DNA of 64,000 bases from Locusta migratoria. Taxonomy: Eukaryota; Arthropoda; Insecta; Orthoptera; Acrididae. Location of the stretch: NCBI GenBank assembly GCA_026315105.1, contig CM048750.1:268079151-268143150 (forward strand), written 5' to 3'. Both the position numbers and the translations under genes were made by a program. The notes beneath the pieces are model-generated. The model ran no database searches. It worked only from the letters and a program-made list of their open reading frames with translations, and was not told the DNA's origin. Below, piece by piece: positions 31,862-44,805 of this stretch; the first letter of the stretch is position 1; the number at the start of each line of letters is the position of its first letter.

Positions 31862-34800
31862 AAAGATAAAACTTTCTGTACAGAAATGTAGACTTCATCT
31901 TAGACCATGGAGAGAGTAGTGTTCCTTGGCGGGAGTATCGACGTTCTTTGTCTTTGTATGTGTGCGTGCGTGTGTGTGTGCGTGTGTGTGTGTGCTTGAG
32001 GTTGTTTTTGTTCAAATGCAGTTGATTAGCCGGATTGTGTCACAGGGATAAATAACAGTGCGCCAGTCTCTAATTAAATTCTTCGTTAGTCAGAACTTAG
32101 CTGTGGTGATAAATTTTAATAACGAGCAGGACTGATCAGACATTTTGTGACGCAACCATTGTTAACTGTACTGACAGGCTGTAACGTAATTCGCTTCACC
32201 CGCAGTTTGCCCCTTTAGAACGCCTGCCACTGCATGTGCAAGCAGAGGTAGGAACAACTTAAGAAATATAAGCGATTGAGTCGGTTGTTAGAAAATATTC
32301 ATTCACTTATGCAGTGAGTGAAACTAGACTGGCAACGAGAGAATGAAAAACAGTATTTACAGTCTGTAAAAATTTTTGCAGATTGGGTGCGTTACTCATT
32401 CTTTGTGGATTTACTCTCAGTTTAAGCATATAATCGTTATTTCGACTGAAATATCACACATCTCTATCTTTTGCTGACAAGGTGTGATAACCCACCAGTT
32501 GTTGACATCGTCTGTTGTATGTTTTTATCATACCAAATGTATTACTCCTATTACTACTACTAAGTTTTGATAAACACAGTACCTTCGTTAAGAAGTTCAT
32601 AGTGCGTTTATGCAATTTCTTTAAAATTGCCAATCCCTACACCTATAATTGCACGTTTATCAGTGATATGCATGTTCAGTGTTATGTATCATCTGAACAG
32701 GATGAAAGTAGCTTGTTAAAAGTTCTATGTAAGATCTCGGGAAGTTTAGATCTGCAAATGCAAGTTAAAACGCTCACTGCTGCTTTAAATTACTTTGCGA
32801 CTGGTCACAGTACTTGCACACAAGAAATTTATCTAACTGTTCACTCCTTAAGGGAGCAGCCAACGTTTAAACAAACACAAAATAAATGTTAAAAAAGGGA
32901 ATAGGTAATTAAACATGGGACAGCGAGCATGAAATTATAAAGCATGAACAAGCAAATAAATGTGTGGAGTCCAAATTAAGCACAATAAAGCACACACGTT
33001 GTACAAAAGTGAATTAAATGATAAAATTACTGCTCGTAATGTCATTGTTTCTGCCCTTTATAAATATAGAGGTAATGTGGCAGGAAATTTGCAAATACAC
33101 AGTGCATAAAGGAAAGCACATTCATTCCCTGACAGACATGTGCATAATGCTTGCAACACATTACTCATGAGGCAGAACTTGATAGCATCAGTGAAACGAA
33201 GTGTCGGTGGCATTCTGACAAGATGGCAGGTGTCTTCAAGCACTAATTGAAAATCAACTATGTACCAAACGAACTCATGTGCGAAGAGGCAGTGGCATAC
33301 TATGATTATGTACTACATAGTTTGTGACCATGGTGAATTACATAGAATTTACAAAACCAAATTAGTTTAGAATAAGCAAGTAAAGCACACATGAGAGTTG
33401 ATATAGAGGAAAGCTAGTATTAGTAAAAGCAAGGCTGCAGACTGAAGTAAAGACCGTTATGGAAGCATGTGGTGCAATTGGTCATACCAACCAGGAAAGA
33501 CGGAATCAAATCAGAAAATCTTTGAAATATTTAGCATACTCGCGGATACAGGCACGAGGCGAAAACGTTAGTTAAAAAACAGCAAGGAAATTCAAACATA
33601 ATAAGTTTAAACAAAGGCTGAAGGCCACAGATGTGTAATCCAACTTGAGAAAAACCAGACACAAAATCATCACCGGAATGAGAATGCAAATACTAAATTG
33701 AAACTGAATTACTCGACTTCTGTAAATGAAGAAACACTTCGCCTCGCATGGTGAAAGAATTAATGAAGAAAACTATCACTGATAAACCAAGACTGCCTGA
33801 TCACAAAGAAAAGTGAAGTTCTAACAGCATGCTATCCCCTCATCATGATTTGACGATATACTCACTTCGGCAGATGCGGCAAAAGTGAAATGCAGAGCAA
33901 AGCAAAAGCAACGCAGAGCGTGTTCAGAGCATAGTGTCTACCGACCCTCGTTACCTGAAGAAGATAATACCCTCTTTTAGAGCTCCAGAGAGGTCTTTTT
34001 TGGCACCTATTTCGATTATGATTATGTTGGTACTATACTAAAAACAGGCCACCTCGCCGTCTTACCAAGTAAGCTTGTCTCTGGCCACCCAGCAGACACC
34101 AGCGCAGACGACAAACGAAGCCATGCGTTCTTAATTAATGTAAACGAGGCCTAAAGCGAGAGGCGGCGACTGTAAGCCATTGCGCGGCAGTCAGTCAATA
34201 TTAAAAGCAATCTTCCACATTCATTTGAAGACACAAGTTCGATCACACAAGTGGAAACATATATAAACATGGGGCATTGATTATTAATAAAAGAATAAAA
34301 TAATTGACATGCAAATAGACAATATTAATGGCGGTAAAACTCTTAAGAGTAATGAATAACTCAAAATGGAATACTACCACACATTCAGTGGATGTGTTTC
34401 AAGGGTTACCTGTTAACCATTGCGGGATAGCATAACGTGACGAAGTAGGTATGCGATCAAAAGTATATTCTCTTACTAATTGGTTACAATAGGTTAGACG
34501 ACGTACTGCGTTGTCTATATCTAAGTTATAATGTTGTCAGTTGACCAGCAAAGAACACAATCAGGGTAGGTCCGACTACTACCAAATCTAGACAACATCG
34601 GCTATATCGCTTATGTCGTTGACGTGAACGCTTGCAGAAAGCTTGAATGAGGGCAAAGAGGTTGTTCTAGCTTAACACTCAGCACGTGGTTCAAATAAAT
34701 GCCATTCGTCTATGTTTATGTAGGCATAATGAAATTATGAGCAAATATATTTCGTGTATGTATGCCGGATATTAATAGCCGTATTTTTAAGACTTTTGGT

Positions 34801-35440
34801 AACATCGATGAATAAGAAAAAGATATGTTTCACATGATGTATCTCAAAGACAACCATGCTATTTCAGATTTTCAGTCTGGATATCAATCGCTGAATTTAG
34901 TAAACTCTTATTCCTTTCCGCTCCAATACAATGAATTTTAAGTGTGTCACTGTCAATCTTATAACATTCCCCTACACTAGAAAATACGAAATACGTCATC
35001 CTGTAAATACTTTTAGGAAACTGAAAGTATGTCGTGCAAATGATAACGAGTCCCACACTATATAGCTGGAGTAAGTTCTTCTTACAAAGAAACAAAAATG
35101 TAAATGAGATCATAATAATGTCTATGTTGACCTAGTAAAACATAAAATAACTTACAGTACATGATAGATGTACTGTATATAATGGAATATTTTCCTTTAG
35201 TATTGTACTTTTAGGTTTTTCCTACTATTGTTATTACTGTGATACATTGGTCTAAATGAGATGAGCTCCAACACTGTACATCTGGATCCAGCTGTATCAG
35301 AAAAATGAATGTTCTTTTCTCTGACCAAAGTAACTAAAATGCATTACTGGCAATGTCTACAATATGCCCTAGCTTATGATATGTTCCGATGTATAAATGT
35401 ATAATCACCTTATGATTATACTACAAGGGGCCTGAAGGTC
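31862..35440. other. Long AT-rich stretch without recognisable genes
   Basis: A TG-rich simple repeat lies at about 31955-31996. The frames 32515-32892 (125 codons, no motif) and 34859-35113 (minus) are not supported by any domain or composition signal. I see no SINE or LINE in this part, which is unusually quiet for this window. Confidence 0.5.
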
Positions 35441-35447
35441 TATGTTC

Positions 35448-35481
35448 ACACACACACACACACGCACGCACGCACGCACGC

Positions 35482-35534
<53 letters not shown>
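35448..35534 (+). repeat. (CA)n microsatellite with CGCA interruptions
   Basis: About 87 bp of CA repeat, including a block of (CGCA)n at 35462-35487. Confidence 0.95.
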
Positions 35535-35536
<2 letters not shown>

Positions 35537-37455
35537 CACGTGAGGACGCGCGTTTGCTTGCTATTTTCGTTAGTCAACATTTTCACTGGTGATCAATAAT
35601 TTAAATAAAACTTATAATGATCCTAATAGAACTTAACTGACTATAATTTTTTCAATGACTGGTATGCAATAAGTGGAGTATGTTATATGTTCAAACAGAG
35701 CATTAACAGTGATAACAATACAAAAAATACCATTATTTGTGTCTATACATGAGTATAGACACACCTAAGAACTGTGCCATGGGTTACCTAAGGCTTAAGT
35801 TGGAGCAAGCACACAACTTATGCTGGTTGATAGGTTGGTTGTTTAAGATACTGGAAGCAAATTGCTAAAGTTACCGGACCCCCCCCCCCTGTGGAGGGGG
35901 AAGGATTGAAGATAGGAAAGGACAGGAAGGGAATGGAAAGGTAGTCCAGGGAAGAAAGACTGCATTTGCTCGGGGCCCTATGCTCGCCGAGCATGTAATA
36001 ACCAAAGAACTGTGAACCCCCTGGGGGGGGGGGGCAACTTATGAACCCTTACGAAACACAACATACACGGTTTGTATTAATGAATGTGCTTTGTTGGTCT
36101 ATGTTTCATACAAGAATTTTAATGATTATAATGTACCTCATCACATTTGATTTATAAACATTACGATTTCACACAACATGATTGTTTTTATTAATAGACA
36201 TAGTTAATGAAAATGACTGATAAAAATGTCTAAAGCGATGTTTCTCTATTTTATATGTAATGACATACATTTTCGGATATTACACAATCGCGTTCCATCT
36301 ACTAAAGCCGCCATCCTGATTGTTTGCAAAGTTGTGACGAAGACTATAGAAGCAGTATTTCATAAAATACCAACAGAACCTGGAATTCTGTGGCAAACAT
36401 TCATCCATTCCAATAATCTAATTACGCAATCTTTGAATCTTATTGTGGTCTACAGCATAGGTGAAAGCTCATTAGTAACAGTTAATGATCAAATTGAAAA
36501 TCACTTTCAAAATATGCATAATGGACAATTTTCAAGCTACAGTTGCAATTCTTAATGTAATTTTGATGGTGTCATATTTGGAAAAATTATATCTTGTTGT
36601 AACTGATGTACGGTATGTAAGTAATAATATTATTTTTTGAAACTTAACATCCTAGTTAGTGTTGTGTGATTGTATATAACTTTGATGTAATTTTTCCATT
36701 CAATTTGTCAATATACTGTTGATGGTAGTCAGTGCCGAAAGAGGTCGTGTGTAACAAATACAAATGTTGTACAGACTTTGGCACAAGAATGATTTTTTTC
36801 TGAGTACATTGCGGCTCTAGATTGCTACCTGAAAGCAACATTAAAAGAATGCACGAAAGTGGTTAGACCTCTTTTTATCAGTTCTTCAGGGACAACAACA
36901 TTACGGCGTAGTGTTAATAAGAGAAAGTTGCTACAGAAGGTGTTGGTAGTGACTTGTGTTGTCCTTCCAAAAGAATTACACGAGCAGATTTTTTGAACAT
37001 AGCTGCTATTGCCAGAGTCCGTTAGAAGGATAAAAATGCAGCCATCGGTTGCAAAATTAAAATTATTTAACCCTCTTTTCGGCAATAGCTAGGATTGCCT
37101 TCATCAGAAATTATAAATTAAAACAAGTCACATAATATAATTTATTTTTATTTTTTATTTATTTATTTATTTTATTTTATTTTATGGCCAAATATATCTC
37201 AAGAGCTAATTGATTAGATCATACCGTCTATGCCACGTAGGTATGCAGCTATATAGGTCGTCCGAGGTGATCACACACTATATTACACGACAACGAGGCT
37301 GACTATTCCACTATTACGGTATCCCCAGGGTGCCTCGCTATACGTAAAGGCCATATAAACCACAAGTTGAGAGTTGAGACAGCAAAATGTCGCACTGCAA
37401 CATAATTGTAACAATGTCTGAATAAAATATGTTAACATGTTTATTTTGTGTGTGA
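35535..37455. other. AT-rich DNA, no recognised gene
   Basis: Includes a C run (35879-35889), a G run (36023-36034) and a TTTAT-type run (37141-37183). The frame 36226-36555 (109 codons) has no motif I recognise; it could be a remnant of an element or chance. Confidence 0.45.
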
Positions 37456-37461
37456 TATCTC

Positions 37462-38681
37462 ACTTGATCCCATAAAACTACAGGCCTATTTCATTGGCGT
37501 CAATTTGCAGCAGGATTTAAGAACATATACTGTATTCAAATATTAGGAATTATCTCGAACAGAATGATCTATTGACCCAAGGTCAACGCGGATTTAGAAA
37601 ATATCGTTCATGAGAAACACCTCTTTACTTACACGAAGTGATGAGTGCTATCGACAAGGGTTCTCAAATTGATTCCGTATTTCCAGAAGCTTTTGATACC
37701 GTTCCTCACCAACGGCTTTTAATCAAGTTGCGTGGTTATGGTATATCGCCCCAAATTTGCGTCTGGATAGGGGATTTCCTGTCAGAGAGGACACAGTTTG
37801 TAGTAATCGATGGTAAGGCATCGAAAGGGTCGTGTCATTGGTCCCCTGCTGTTCCTTATTTACATAAACGATTTGGGAGAAAATCTAAGAATCTCTTTTA
37901 GATTGTTTGCAGATGACGCCGTCATTTACCGTCTAGTAAAATCATCTGAATATCAAAACCAACTGCAGAACGATCTAAATAATATATCACTATGACGTAA
38001 AAATTGGCAATTGACTCTAAATAATGAGAATTGTGAAGTCGTCCACATGAGTACAAAAAGAAATCCGTTAAACTTTGTTTACAAGATAAATCAATCAAAC
38101 GTGAAGGCCGTAAACTACACAAAATATCTAGGAATTGCTGTTATTTCAGAGTTAAACTGGAAAGAACACGTAGAAATTTCGTGGGAAAGGCTAACCAGAG
38201 ACTGCGATTTTATGGCAGAACCCTTAAAATATGCAATAGAACTACTAAAGAAACTGCGTACACTACGCTTGTCCGTCCTTTTATGGAATATTGCTGCCCA
38301 GTGTGGGATCCTTATCAGGTGAGTTTGACGGAGGACATCGAAAGAGTCCAAAGAAGGGCAGCTCGTTTCGTATTCTCACGATACAAGAAAGACAGCGCTA
38401 CGGAAATGATACAGGATCAGGGAAGGGAATCATTACAACAACGACACTTATTGCTGCGGCGTGGGCTGCTTACGAAACTTCAATCGCCAACATTCTCCTC
38501 CGAATGCAAAAATATATTGCTGACTGCCACTTACATAGGTAGAAATGATCATCAGAAGAAAATACGGGAAATCATAGCTCGAACGGAGAGATTCAGGTGT
38601 TCTTTCTTCTCGCGTGCTATACGAGAATGGAATGGGAGATAAATTGTACAAAGCTCGTTCGATGAACCCTCTGCTAGGCAC
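37462..38681 (+). pseudogene. LINE family B, RT part (main block of a split copy)
   Basis: 5'-truncated copy beginning near the YRPISL block (37480). Visible RT motifs are GVPQGS remnants around 37810-37850, FADDAVIYRLVKSSE (about 37908-37950) and the thumb with CNRTTKETAYTTLVRPFMEY (38239-38300). It ends REWNGR with a stop at 38640-38642 and 3' UTR. Many stops and frameshifts. Its 3' UTR and tail continue after later insertions at 40175-40203 and 42319-42331, where the tail reads GTGTAGATGTAG. It is the oldest layer of a four-element nest. Confidence 0.88.
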
Positions 38682-39169
38682 TTAACCCTTCTATGCATGA
38701 CCTATATTTTTTGCACAGTTACATACCCGTTAGTCTAATATGATAATTTAAATGAAAATAAGTGTTTTGTGGATATTTTCATGCACGAATATTTTTATTT
38801 GAAGGTTCCTGAGTATAATATAAGAAAGCTGTGGCTATTTTAATGATTTTACTGGTTTTTAAAATGTATAATTAGTATAATTTTAACCCTGAATAATTTT
38901 TTAAATAGATTATATTATGAAAACTGATACAGACACCACCAATATTATTTTTCACAGTATTCAAATATGTGATTTTGCCACTGACAAAGCATAAATCATT
39001 TCACAAAAAATATCACATCAGTTTGCTGGTTCTGGTATAAATTTCACCACATTCTGAGCAGGCGTTTTATTTTGCACTGGGGGCCTTTCACTCCATAGCA
39101 TACCATTTAGAGCAATATAAACGTTAGCACTTTCACTGCTTATTTATCCTGAGATATTATCTAGATCAT

Positions 39170-39375
39170 CATCTTAACCACCACCGCTAAGTGGTTATTC
39201 ATCCAAAGAGTCGTATGACACTGCTTGAGGTTTTCATCTGAAGCAGAAGTTATATATGAAAGGAAATCGTCATCTTCAGCTACCCATTGAGTAGCAACTT
39301 ATTCAAAATTTGGGCTTGAAAACCGTGTGCTATCCTCTTTCCTGCTCATCTTTTTAGATGCAGATCCTGACATTG
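39170..39375 (-). pseudogene. piggyBac-type transposase, N-terminal trace
   Basis: The minus strand starts with ATG at about 39375 and reads MSGSASKKMSRKEDSTRF, a stop, then an acidic stretch AEDDDFLSYITSASDENL. An acidic, serine-rich N-terminus with this look is common in piggyBac-type transposases, and the location inside a TTAA element supports the reading. The catalytic core is missing. A Cys-containing segment (CSECGEIY, complement near 39050-39075) may be the C-terminal ring-like finger. Confidence 0.55.
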
Positions 39376-39664
39376 TCTGAAGAATAATAATATGAATAAA
39401 TAACCTCAGTACTCTTTTCTCTTATGGAGTGTAGAAATATAGCGGCTCTTCAAGTTATATTTAGTGTTACCAATAACCCTTACCTTTCTTCCGAATGAGT
39501 ATTGAATGTCAAACAATACTGCTGTGTAGGAAACTCCTACACTCTTTCTGCACAGCGTCACACACTAATAACCACCCACTGCAATATTTTGCTTCTTACA
39601 CAACACAGAAGTATGCTGTCTGACAGTTGAACATGCCAAGTTATAACAATACGTTTTCTTGGAC

Positions 39665-39839
39665 TTATTGGACTCGCCTACGGGGTCATCAGTCCCTAAA
39701 CATACAAACTACTTATGAACTACCTTATACTAAAGACGGCACAAACATCCATGTCCGAGGGGGGATTCGAACCCCCGACCGTAGTGGCCTTGCAGACCGT
39801 GACTGAAGCGCCTCAGTCTCCTCGGCCACCGCGGCCGGC
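39665..39839 (-). mobile_element. tRNA-derived SINE, family S1 (3'-truncated)
   Basis: Keeps the tRNA head with box B GGTTCGAATC and most of the body but lacks the terminal CAAACATTTGAAC part. Nested in the piggyBac-like element. Confidence 0.88.
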
Positions 39840-40369
39840 TTTCTGCGATCACAACAATACATATGTGGGGCAGTAACGTATTCTTGGTACTCCAACAAAA
39901 TGTAATTGATTACAACCCAATCTAATTTAACGACACATTAACGTAAACCACAGGGTCCATCGGACCCAGGTTATGTAAATGTGTAGTACAAAGATGAAAA
40001 TTAATGTGGCACTTAAACTAATGACACAAAATTCTAGTAGTATCTGTAATGTATTACTGAATATTTCCAGAGAGCATACCTGAACGGTTGGGACTCAATT
40101 TCAAGTCTTTAATACACAAACGAAAAATTAAAATTGCTCCCGGGGCCATTGGACCCAGGATATGCATACTAGGGTTAAATGTGATTTGTAAAGTATCCCG
40201 TGTTAGGGTTGCCAGATCTCCGGGCGCCGCCCGGAGTGCCCGGGTTTGGTATGAATTCTCCGGCTCTAGGGCCAATGACTCTCATCTCAGGGCTCGAATG
40301 TAACCTTCATCTTAACTTTTTTTTTTACGACGCTTTTTAAGTACTATGCTCATGTAGCGAGGATCCACA

Positions 40370-40502
40370 TCGAACTGAACGTAACTTAAACCAAGGACGA
40401 GCACAACATCCATGCCCTAGGGGGGGGATTCGAACCTCTGGCGGGAACAGCTTCGCGCACCGTGGCAAGACACCTCAGAGCGCTCGGCCATTCCCGGCCG
40501 GC
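40370..40502 (-). mobile_element. SINE fragment, S1-related subfamily
   Basis: Minus strand: GCCGGCCGGGAATGGCCGAG head, box B GGTTCGAATC, and GGGCATGGATGTTGTGC. Clearly related to S1 but with a different tRNA anticodon-arm region, so a separate subfamily. Confidence 0.75.
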
Positions 40503-40791
40503 TCCTCTCTAGTAATTATGAATAACTTTATATAAATGTCAATTTCTTATTGCAACAAAACGCTACTTTTCTCTTCTTCCTCTGGAAACTTTTTATTGTT
40601 GCTTCGGTAGTAATCGGCTAGCGCATTATTAAGCAAACACTGTTGCGGCAACGTTTCAGCTAGCGACGTCTATTATTTGTGTTCGTTCGTTCATTGTTTG
40701 TTATCAGTTTACCGGCAATTTTTGGAATACTCGAATCGTGTGTGAACAGACAAGCTTACATTAACTCAGATTAGTGAGTAATAACAGTGAA

Positions 40792-40953
40792 ATGAAGAGA
40801 CGGTATTTAAGTTCGTTCCGTGAAGAATGTTTGCAGGAAGAGAATTATAAAGAGTGGCTACAAAAAGTCGATACTGATGAGTGTATGTCTAAGTGCAGAA
40901 TATGCAATATCTCATTTAATGTTAAGTACGACGGAGTGAAAGTTGTGAAATAA
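40792..40953 (+). pseudogene. hAT BED zinc-finger N-terminus, truncated
   Basis: A 53-codon frame from ATG at 40792 reads MKRRYLSSFREECLQ, then EWLQKVDTDECMSKCRICN. This is a BED-type start with the CxxC pair followed by FNVKYDGVKVVK and a TAA. Beyond the stop the frame continues with SERQKANITTKKKNQSLFNF, where the finger's final His residues read as Asn/Gln. The transposase core is deleted. BED fingers bind DNA in hAT transposases. Too short to appear as a gene by length alone. Confidence 0.75.
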
Positions 40954-41177
40954 AATTTACAATCAGAAAGACAAAAAGCTAATATTACCACAAAAAAGAA
41001 GAATCAATCGCTTTTTAATTTCTTGCCGAAACAGTTTTCTGCAGAAGACGACAATCCTGGAATGGGGGGCGGGGAGTTGGTCGCAGTTGGGGGGGGGGGG
41101 GGAGTCATTGGCCAAGGGGGAGGGGGGCACTTCTGATCTCCGGGCCTGCCTCGAGTTCAATCTGGCAACCCTATCCC

Positions 41178-42310
41178 CAGTGGCGTAGCTACCATAGGGC
41201 TAGGCGGGGCAGTGCCCCGGGGCCCCTGAGCTCAAGGGGCCCCTCGACCTACGTGAGCGACGTTCGAAAAATGTTACTGTAGATCCTTGAACACTTTCAT
41301 GTTCGCCAATTTCTTCGGATAATCGAGGTTCAACTGTATATAAGAATTTAGCTGAATGAAGGTTTTCCGACTTTGAACTTTTTGAACCCTGACCAACAAA
41401 CCGCAAACGCACGAAGTGAAATCCAAAAATTATTCGCACTCCAGAATATAAACATAACAAGGTCCTTTGCTTGTCTGTTAAGACGTGGACCCTGACATCG
41501 TCAGCGTATTGTCGGTTGAAGTCGGAGTTGCCGTGCCTGCCAATCTTTGTGAAATAACAGTGAATGGTGCTGAATTACTAGCACAGTGTTTGACAGTAGA
41601 CAGTGTGACCACAATTGAATATGAAGTCTCTACAATGTATTATTACAGAACGGTATTATTATGGTAACTCAACTGTTTGTGTAGTGAATTCCCCAAAGGT
41701 GTGCTCCATAATCATAGATCCCAATGAAGTGCTGGAACCAATTGCACTCTGAAATTCGTACAAGAAGAAGAGAAAATATGATTACTTTGTCACAATAGTA
41801 AATTCTGCATTCAAGACACTACCCTGTACCCCACCGCCACTATAATAAGCGAAGATGTCAACTTAGTAATTTTACTTATTACTTTTTAAGTCCCATAAGC
41901 TCTACAAACATCTCAACATTTGAAGTAATACTTCTTCATTGTTTATATTTTACTAGCTTATGCCTGCGATTTCATTCACCTAGTATGGAGCAACTTCGGA
42001 AACTATCCCAAGAGGTCGTTTATCTTTATGTCCTACCCAGGTCCAGATCTACCCCTCTGCAAAATTTCATTCAAATCCAACCAGTAACTTTTGCGTGAAA
42101 GCATAACAAACAAACCAACCTTCACAGTTACAATTATATTTGAGAGTACTGCCCATAATAATTTACTTAATAGTTTTTAGGTTTGCCTTATTATGTCTTC
42201 CAGTAGGTGGTAAGGAATTTATGATGAAGTAGTTTTGCATAGTTTTAGTTTAAAGAGGGCCCCAATGTCATTTTTGCCCCGGGGCCCTTGGTGACATAAC
42301 TACGCCACTG
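41178..42310. mobile_element. hAT element 2 (youngest layer)
   Basis: Starts CAGTGGCGTAGCTACCATAG and ends with CTACGCCACTG; both subterminal regions are rich in GGGGCCCC. Flanked by a perfect 8-bp duplication CCTATCCC (41170-41177, 42311-42318). It lies partly in the terminal bases of hAT element 1, so it inserted last. No transposase frame is visible; the frame 41485-41667 has no hAT motif. Confidence 0.93.
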
Positions 42311-42331
42311 CCTATCCCGTGTAGATGTAGA

Positions 42332-43268
42332 AAATGCACAGGATGGACTAATTTTCCTGCGTCGCAGTAAAGTGAGTCGCGCATGCACAAAGAAAAGAAA
42401 CGGCGTCCACGCGGTAGTGATTACAGTGTCGCCAGGCCGCTAAAGCCAACCCGGTGCTTAAGCGAGGGGGTGGTCGTGTAATAGCAGGCATAACAGGCTT
42501 AAACAGAGCGGGCGGGGCGCCTAGCTGCGCGCGCAGTACACGCTTTATCCATCACAGGACCGCCGGCCGGGTCCTCGCGCGATGCCTAATGAAACACATC
42601 CTTATTTATGGGCTTAATACAGAGTTACTGCCGGCGAGCAGTTAGGGGAGAGCGGGGCTGAAATTCGCCCTCACCCCTCACCCCCAAACACCGGGCACAC
42701 CCCAGCGGTAGGCTGCCGACAAATTACTCCGCGCATGTGCAGCCTGACACTCGCAATTATTTTCCCTACGTATGTGCCGCGAATGGATTTATGAAGAACA
42801 CTTAAAAAAGTGTTAGTTGGCATTACGAGAAACATTCTGCGAGGTACATTTAAGTTAAAACATCTCCGTTTTTTCCCCTCACAAACTAATTATACGGAAA
42901 CTGTGACACTTATGACACTGCTCTAGGTAATCTCGCTGTAGCTGGACATTTTTCGCAACGAGTACGGCCTGATACAATCGGCACTGGAAGGTTTCTTTGT
43001 AACACGACTAGCCACTAAGGTCAGTTGTAGGTCTTAGGGGCTAGCAATATTTAATGGCAGACGTAGGTCAAAATGCATGCTGACGTTTAAAATTTGATAT
43101 CTCCTACAATTTTATAGTTACAAGTTTAAAACTTGGCACTATTGTGAAGTGTATAATACATAATATTCTGTCCTATTTTTGTTAGATTATGTTCAAGGAA
43201 TTTCATTTTTACAAAGATTTGAATTTTTTTAGTGCTGTACTGGAAGGTACAAGTTAGATTTTATAATA
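42332..43268. other. Intergenic DNA with a GC-rich patch
   Basis: 42440-42750 is GC- and CpG-rich; the frame 42454-42645 has no recognisable product. The rest is AT-rich. No gene called. Confidence 0.4.
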
Positions 43269-43346
43269 GTAAGACATAGATTTCGTAATCAGGTTTTAAA
43301 CTGTAAGACATAGATTTCGTAATCAGGTTTTAAACTGTAAGACATA
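43269..43346 (+). repeat. Tandem repeat, 34-bp unit, 2.3 copies
   Basis: Two identical units (GTAAGACATAGATTTCGTAA... at 43269 and 43303) and a partial third. Confidence 0.95.
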
Positions 43347-43379
43347 CCCAGGGGCAGATATCGACTCTGAGCATAACTT

Positions 43380-44805
43380 GTTGGTAATGAACTGTAGGCT
43401 GAAAATGACAGCAAAAACGTAGGAAAATATGGAGATGAGACCTGGATAAATTGAAGGAACCTGAAGTTCTTGAGAGTTTCAGAGGGAGATTTAGGCAACA
43501 ATTGACAGAAACGGGGGGAAATAAAACAGTAGAATAAGAATGGGTAGCATTGAGAGATGAAATAGTGAAGACAGCAGAGGACAAAATAGGCAGAAAGGGA
43601 AGTTCTACAAAAAATCCTTTGCTATCACAGGAAATACTAAATTTAAATGATGAAAGGAGAAAATATAAAAATGCAGTAAATGAAACAGAGAAAATGGAGT
43701 ACAGACGACTAAGAAATGAGATTGACATGAAGTGTAAAATAGCTGAGCAGAAGTGGCTACAAGGCAAATGCTAGTCTGTAGACGAATGTATAAATAGGGG
43801 AAATAAAAGAAACTGGAAAATAAAAGAAACATTTGGAGACAAGAAAAGTAGCTGTATGAATATAAAGATATCAGATGGATAACCAGTTCTCAGCAATGAA
43901 CGGAAATCTGATAGGTAAAAAGAATATTTAGAGTGGCTCTAAAAGTAAAGGAAATGAACAATATTGTAGGAAGGGAAGAGGATCTGGGTGAAGATGAAAT
44001 AGGAGATACTATACAATTTGTACATTGAGCAAGCTATAAAGGAAGCAAGGAGAATTTCGGAGAAAGAATTAAAGTTTTGCTAATGGCGTATTTCTGTCAG
44101 AGGCAGCAAAGGACCTGGAAGAGCAATTGAACGGAGTGGACAGTGTGTTGAAAGAAGCATATAAGATGAACATCAACAAGAGCAAAACAAGGGTAATGGA
44201 ATGCAGTCTTAGAAAATCAGGCGATGCTGAAAGAAATAAATTAGGTAACGAAACAATAAAGGTGATAATGAGTTTTGTTTCTTGGACTCGAAAATAACAT
44301 ATTATGGTCGCAGTACAGAGAATATAAAATGCAGAATGGCAGTGGTAAGAAAAGCGTTTTTGAAAAAGAGAAATTTGTTAACATCAAACGTTAATATAAG
44401 CATAATGAAGTCATTTCTGAAGGCATTTGTGTGGAGTGTTGTCCTGGATGGGAGTGAAACGTGGACGATAAACAGTACAGACAGATGAATGCTGAAGATT
44501 AGGTGGGTTGGTCGTGTAACTAATGAGGCGGTACTGAACAGAATTGGGAGAAAAGGAATTTCTGGCATACCTTGACTAAAAGAAGGGATCGATTGGTAGG
44601 ACACATTGTTAGACATAAAGGAATTGTGAATTTAGCGTTGGAGGGAAGCGTGTAGGGAAAAAATCGCAGAGAGAGACCAAGAGATGAATATAATAAGCAA
44701 ATTCAAATGGATGTTCTTATGAGGAGATGAAGAGGCTTGCTCAGGATAGAGTAGGGTGGAGAGCTGCATCAACCAGTAGCCGGACTGAAGACAACAACAA
44801 CAACG
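43380..44805 (+). pseudogene. (AAC)n-tailed LINE, degraded C-terminal half
   Basis: A-rich plus-strand coding remnant. Early part: EKMEYRRLRNEIDMKCK (43690-43745). Later: FLKAFVWSVVLDGSETWTIN (about 44420-44475), GRKGISGIP, then RRDRLVGHIVRHKGIVNLAL in shifted frames, and a C-terminus with EEMKRLAQDRVGWRAA (about 44720-44770). The 3' end is ACAACAACAACAACGG. The WSV...GSETWT and RRDRLVGH...GW patterns are typical of an RTE/L1-like group of non-LTR elements; the clade is not settled. The catalytic RT boxes are not recognisable. Other 3' ends are at 16553-16812 and 60833-61125. Confidence 0.75.

Larger units (their letters stand above)
38686..40174. mobile_element. piggyBac-like element, TTAA-flanked
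   Basis: TTAA at 38682-38685 and 40175-40178 flank 1489 bp. Removing the insert restores the LINE B 3' UTR (GGCACTTAAATGTGATTTG). Terminal repeats CCCTTCTATGCATGACC and the complement of GGATATGCATACTAGGG match at 13 or more of the first 17 positions. A subterminal motif, CCATTGGACCCAGG, occurs twice near the right end (39955, 40145). Carries a SINE at 39665-39839 and a transposase trace on the minus strand. Confidence 0.85.
40204..41173 (+). mobile_element. hAT element 1
   Basis: Starts TAGGGTTGCCAGAT and ends with its complement ATCTGGCAACCCTA. The 8-bp duplication TCCCGTGT is at 40196-40203; its partner is split by hAT element 2 as TCCC (41174-41177, repeated 42315-42318) plus GTGT (42319-42322). 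An 8-bp duplication is diagnostic for hAT. Encodes only a short BED-finger start and carries a SINE-like piece at 40370-40502. Confidence 0.88.

Noticed and set aside
32515..32892. 125-codon open frame
   Set aside because: No motif, no codon signal that I can judge by eye, and no context; could be chance in a 3.5-kb quiet region.
35448..35534. CRISPR-like short repeats
   Set aside because: A simple CA/CGCA microsatellite without spacers.
36226..36555. 109-codon open frame
   Set aside because: Product not recognisable, and the frame begins and ends in ordinary AT-rich DNA.
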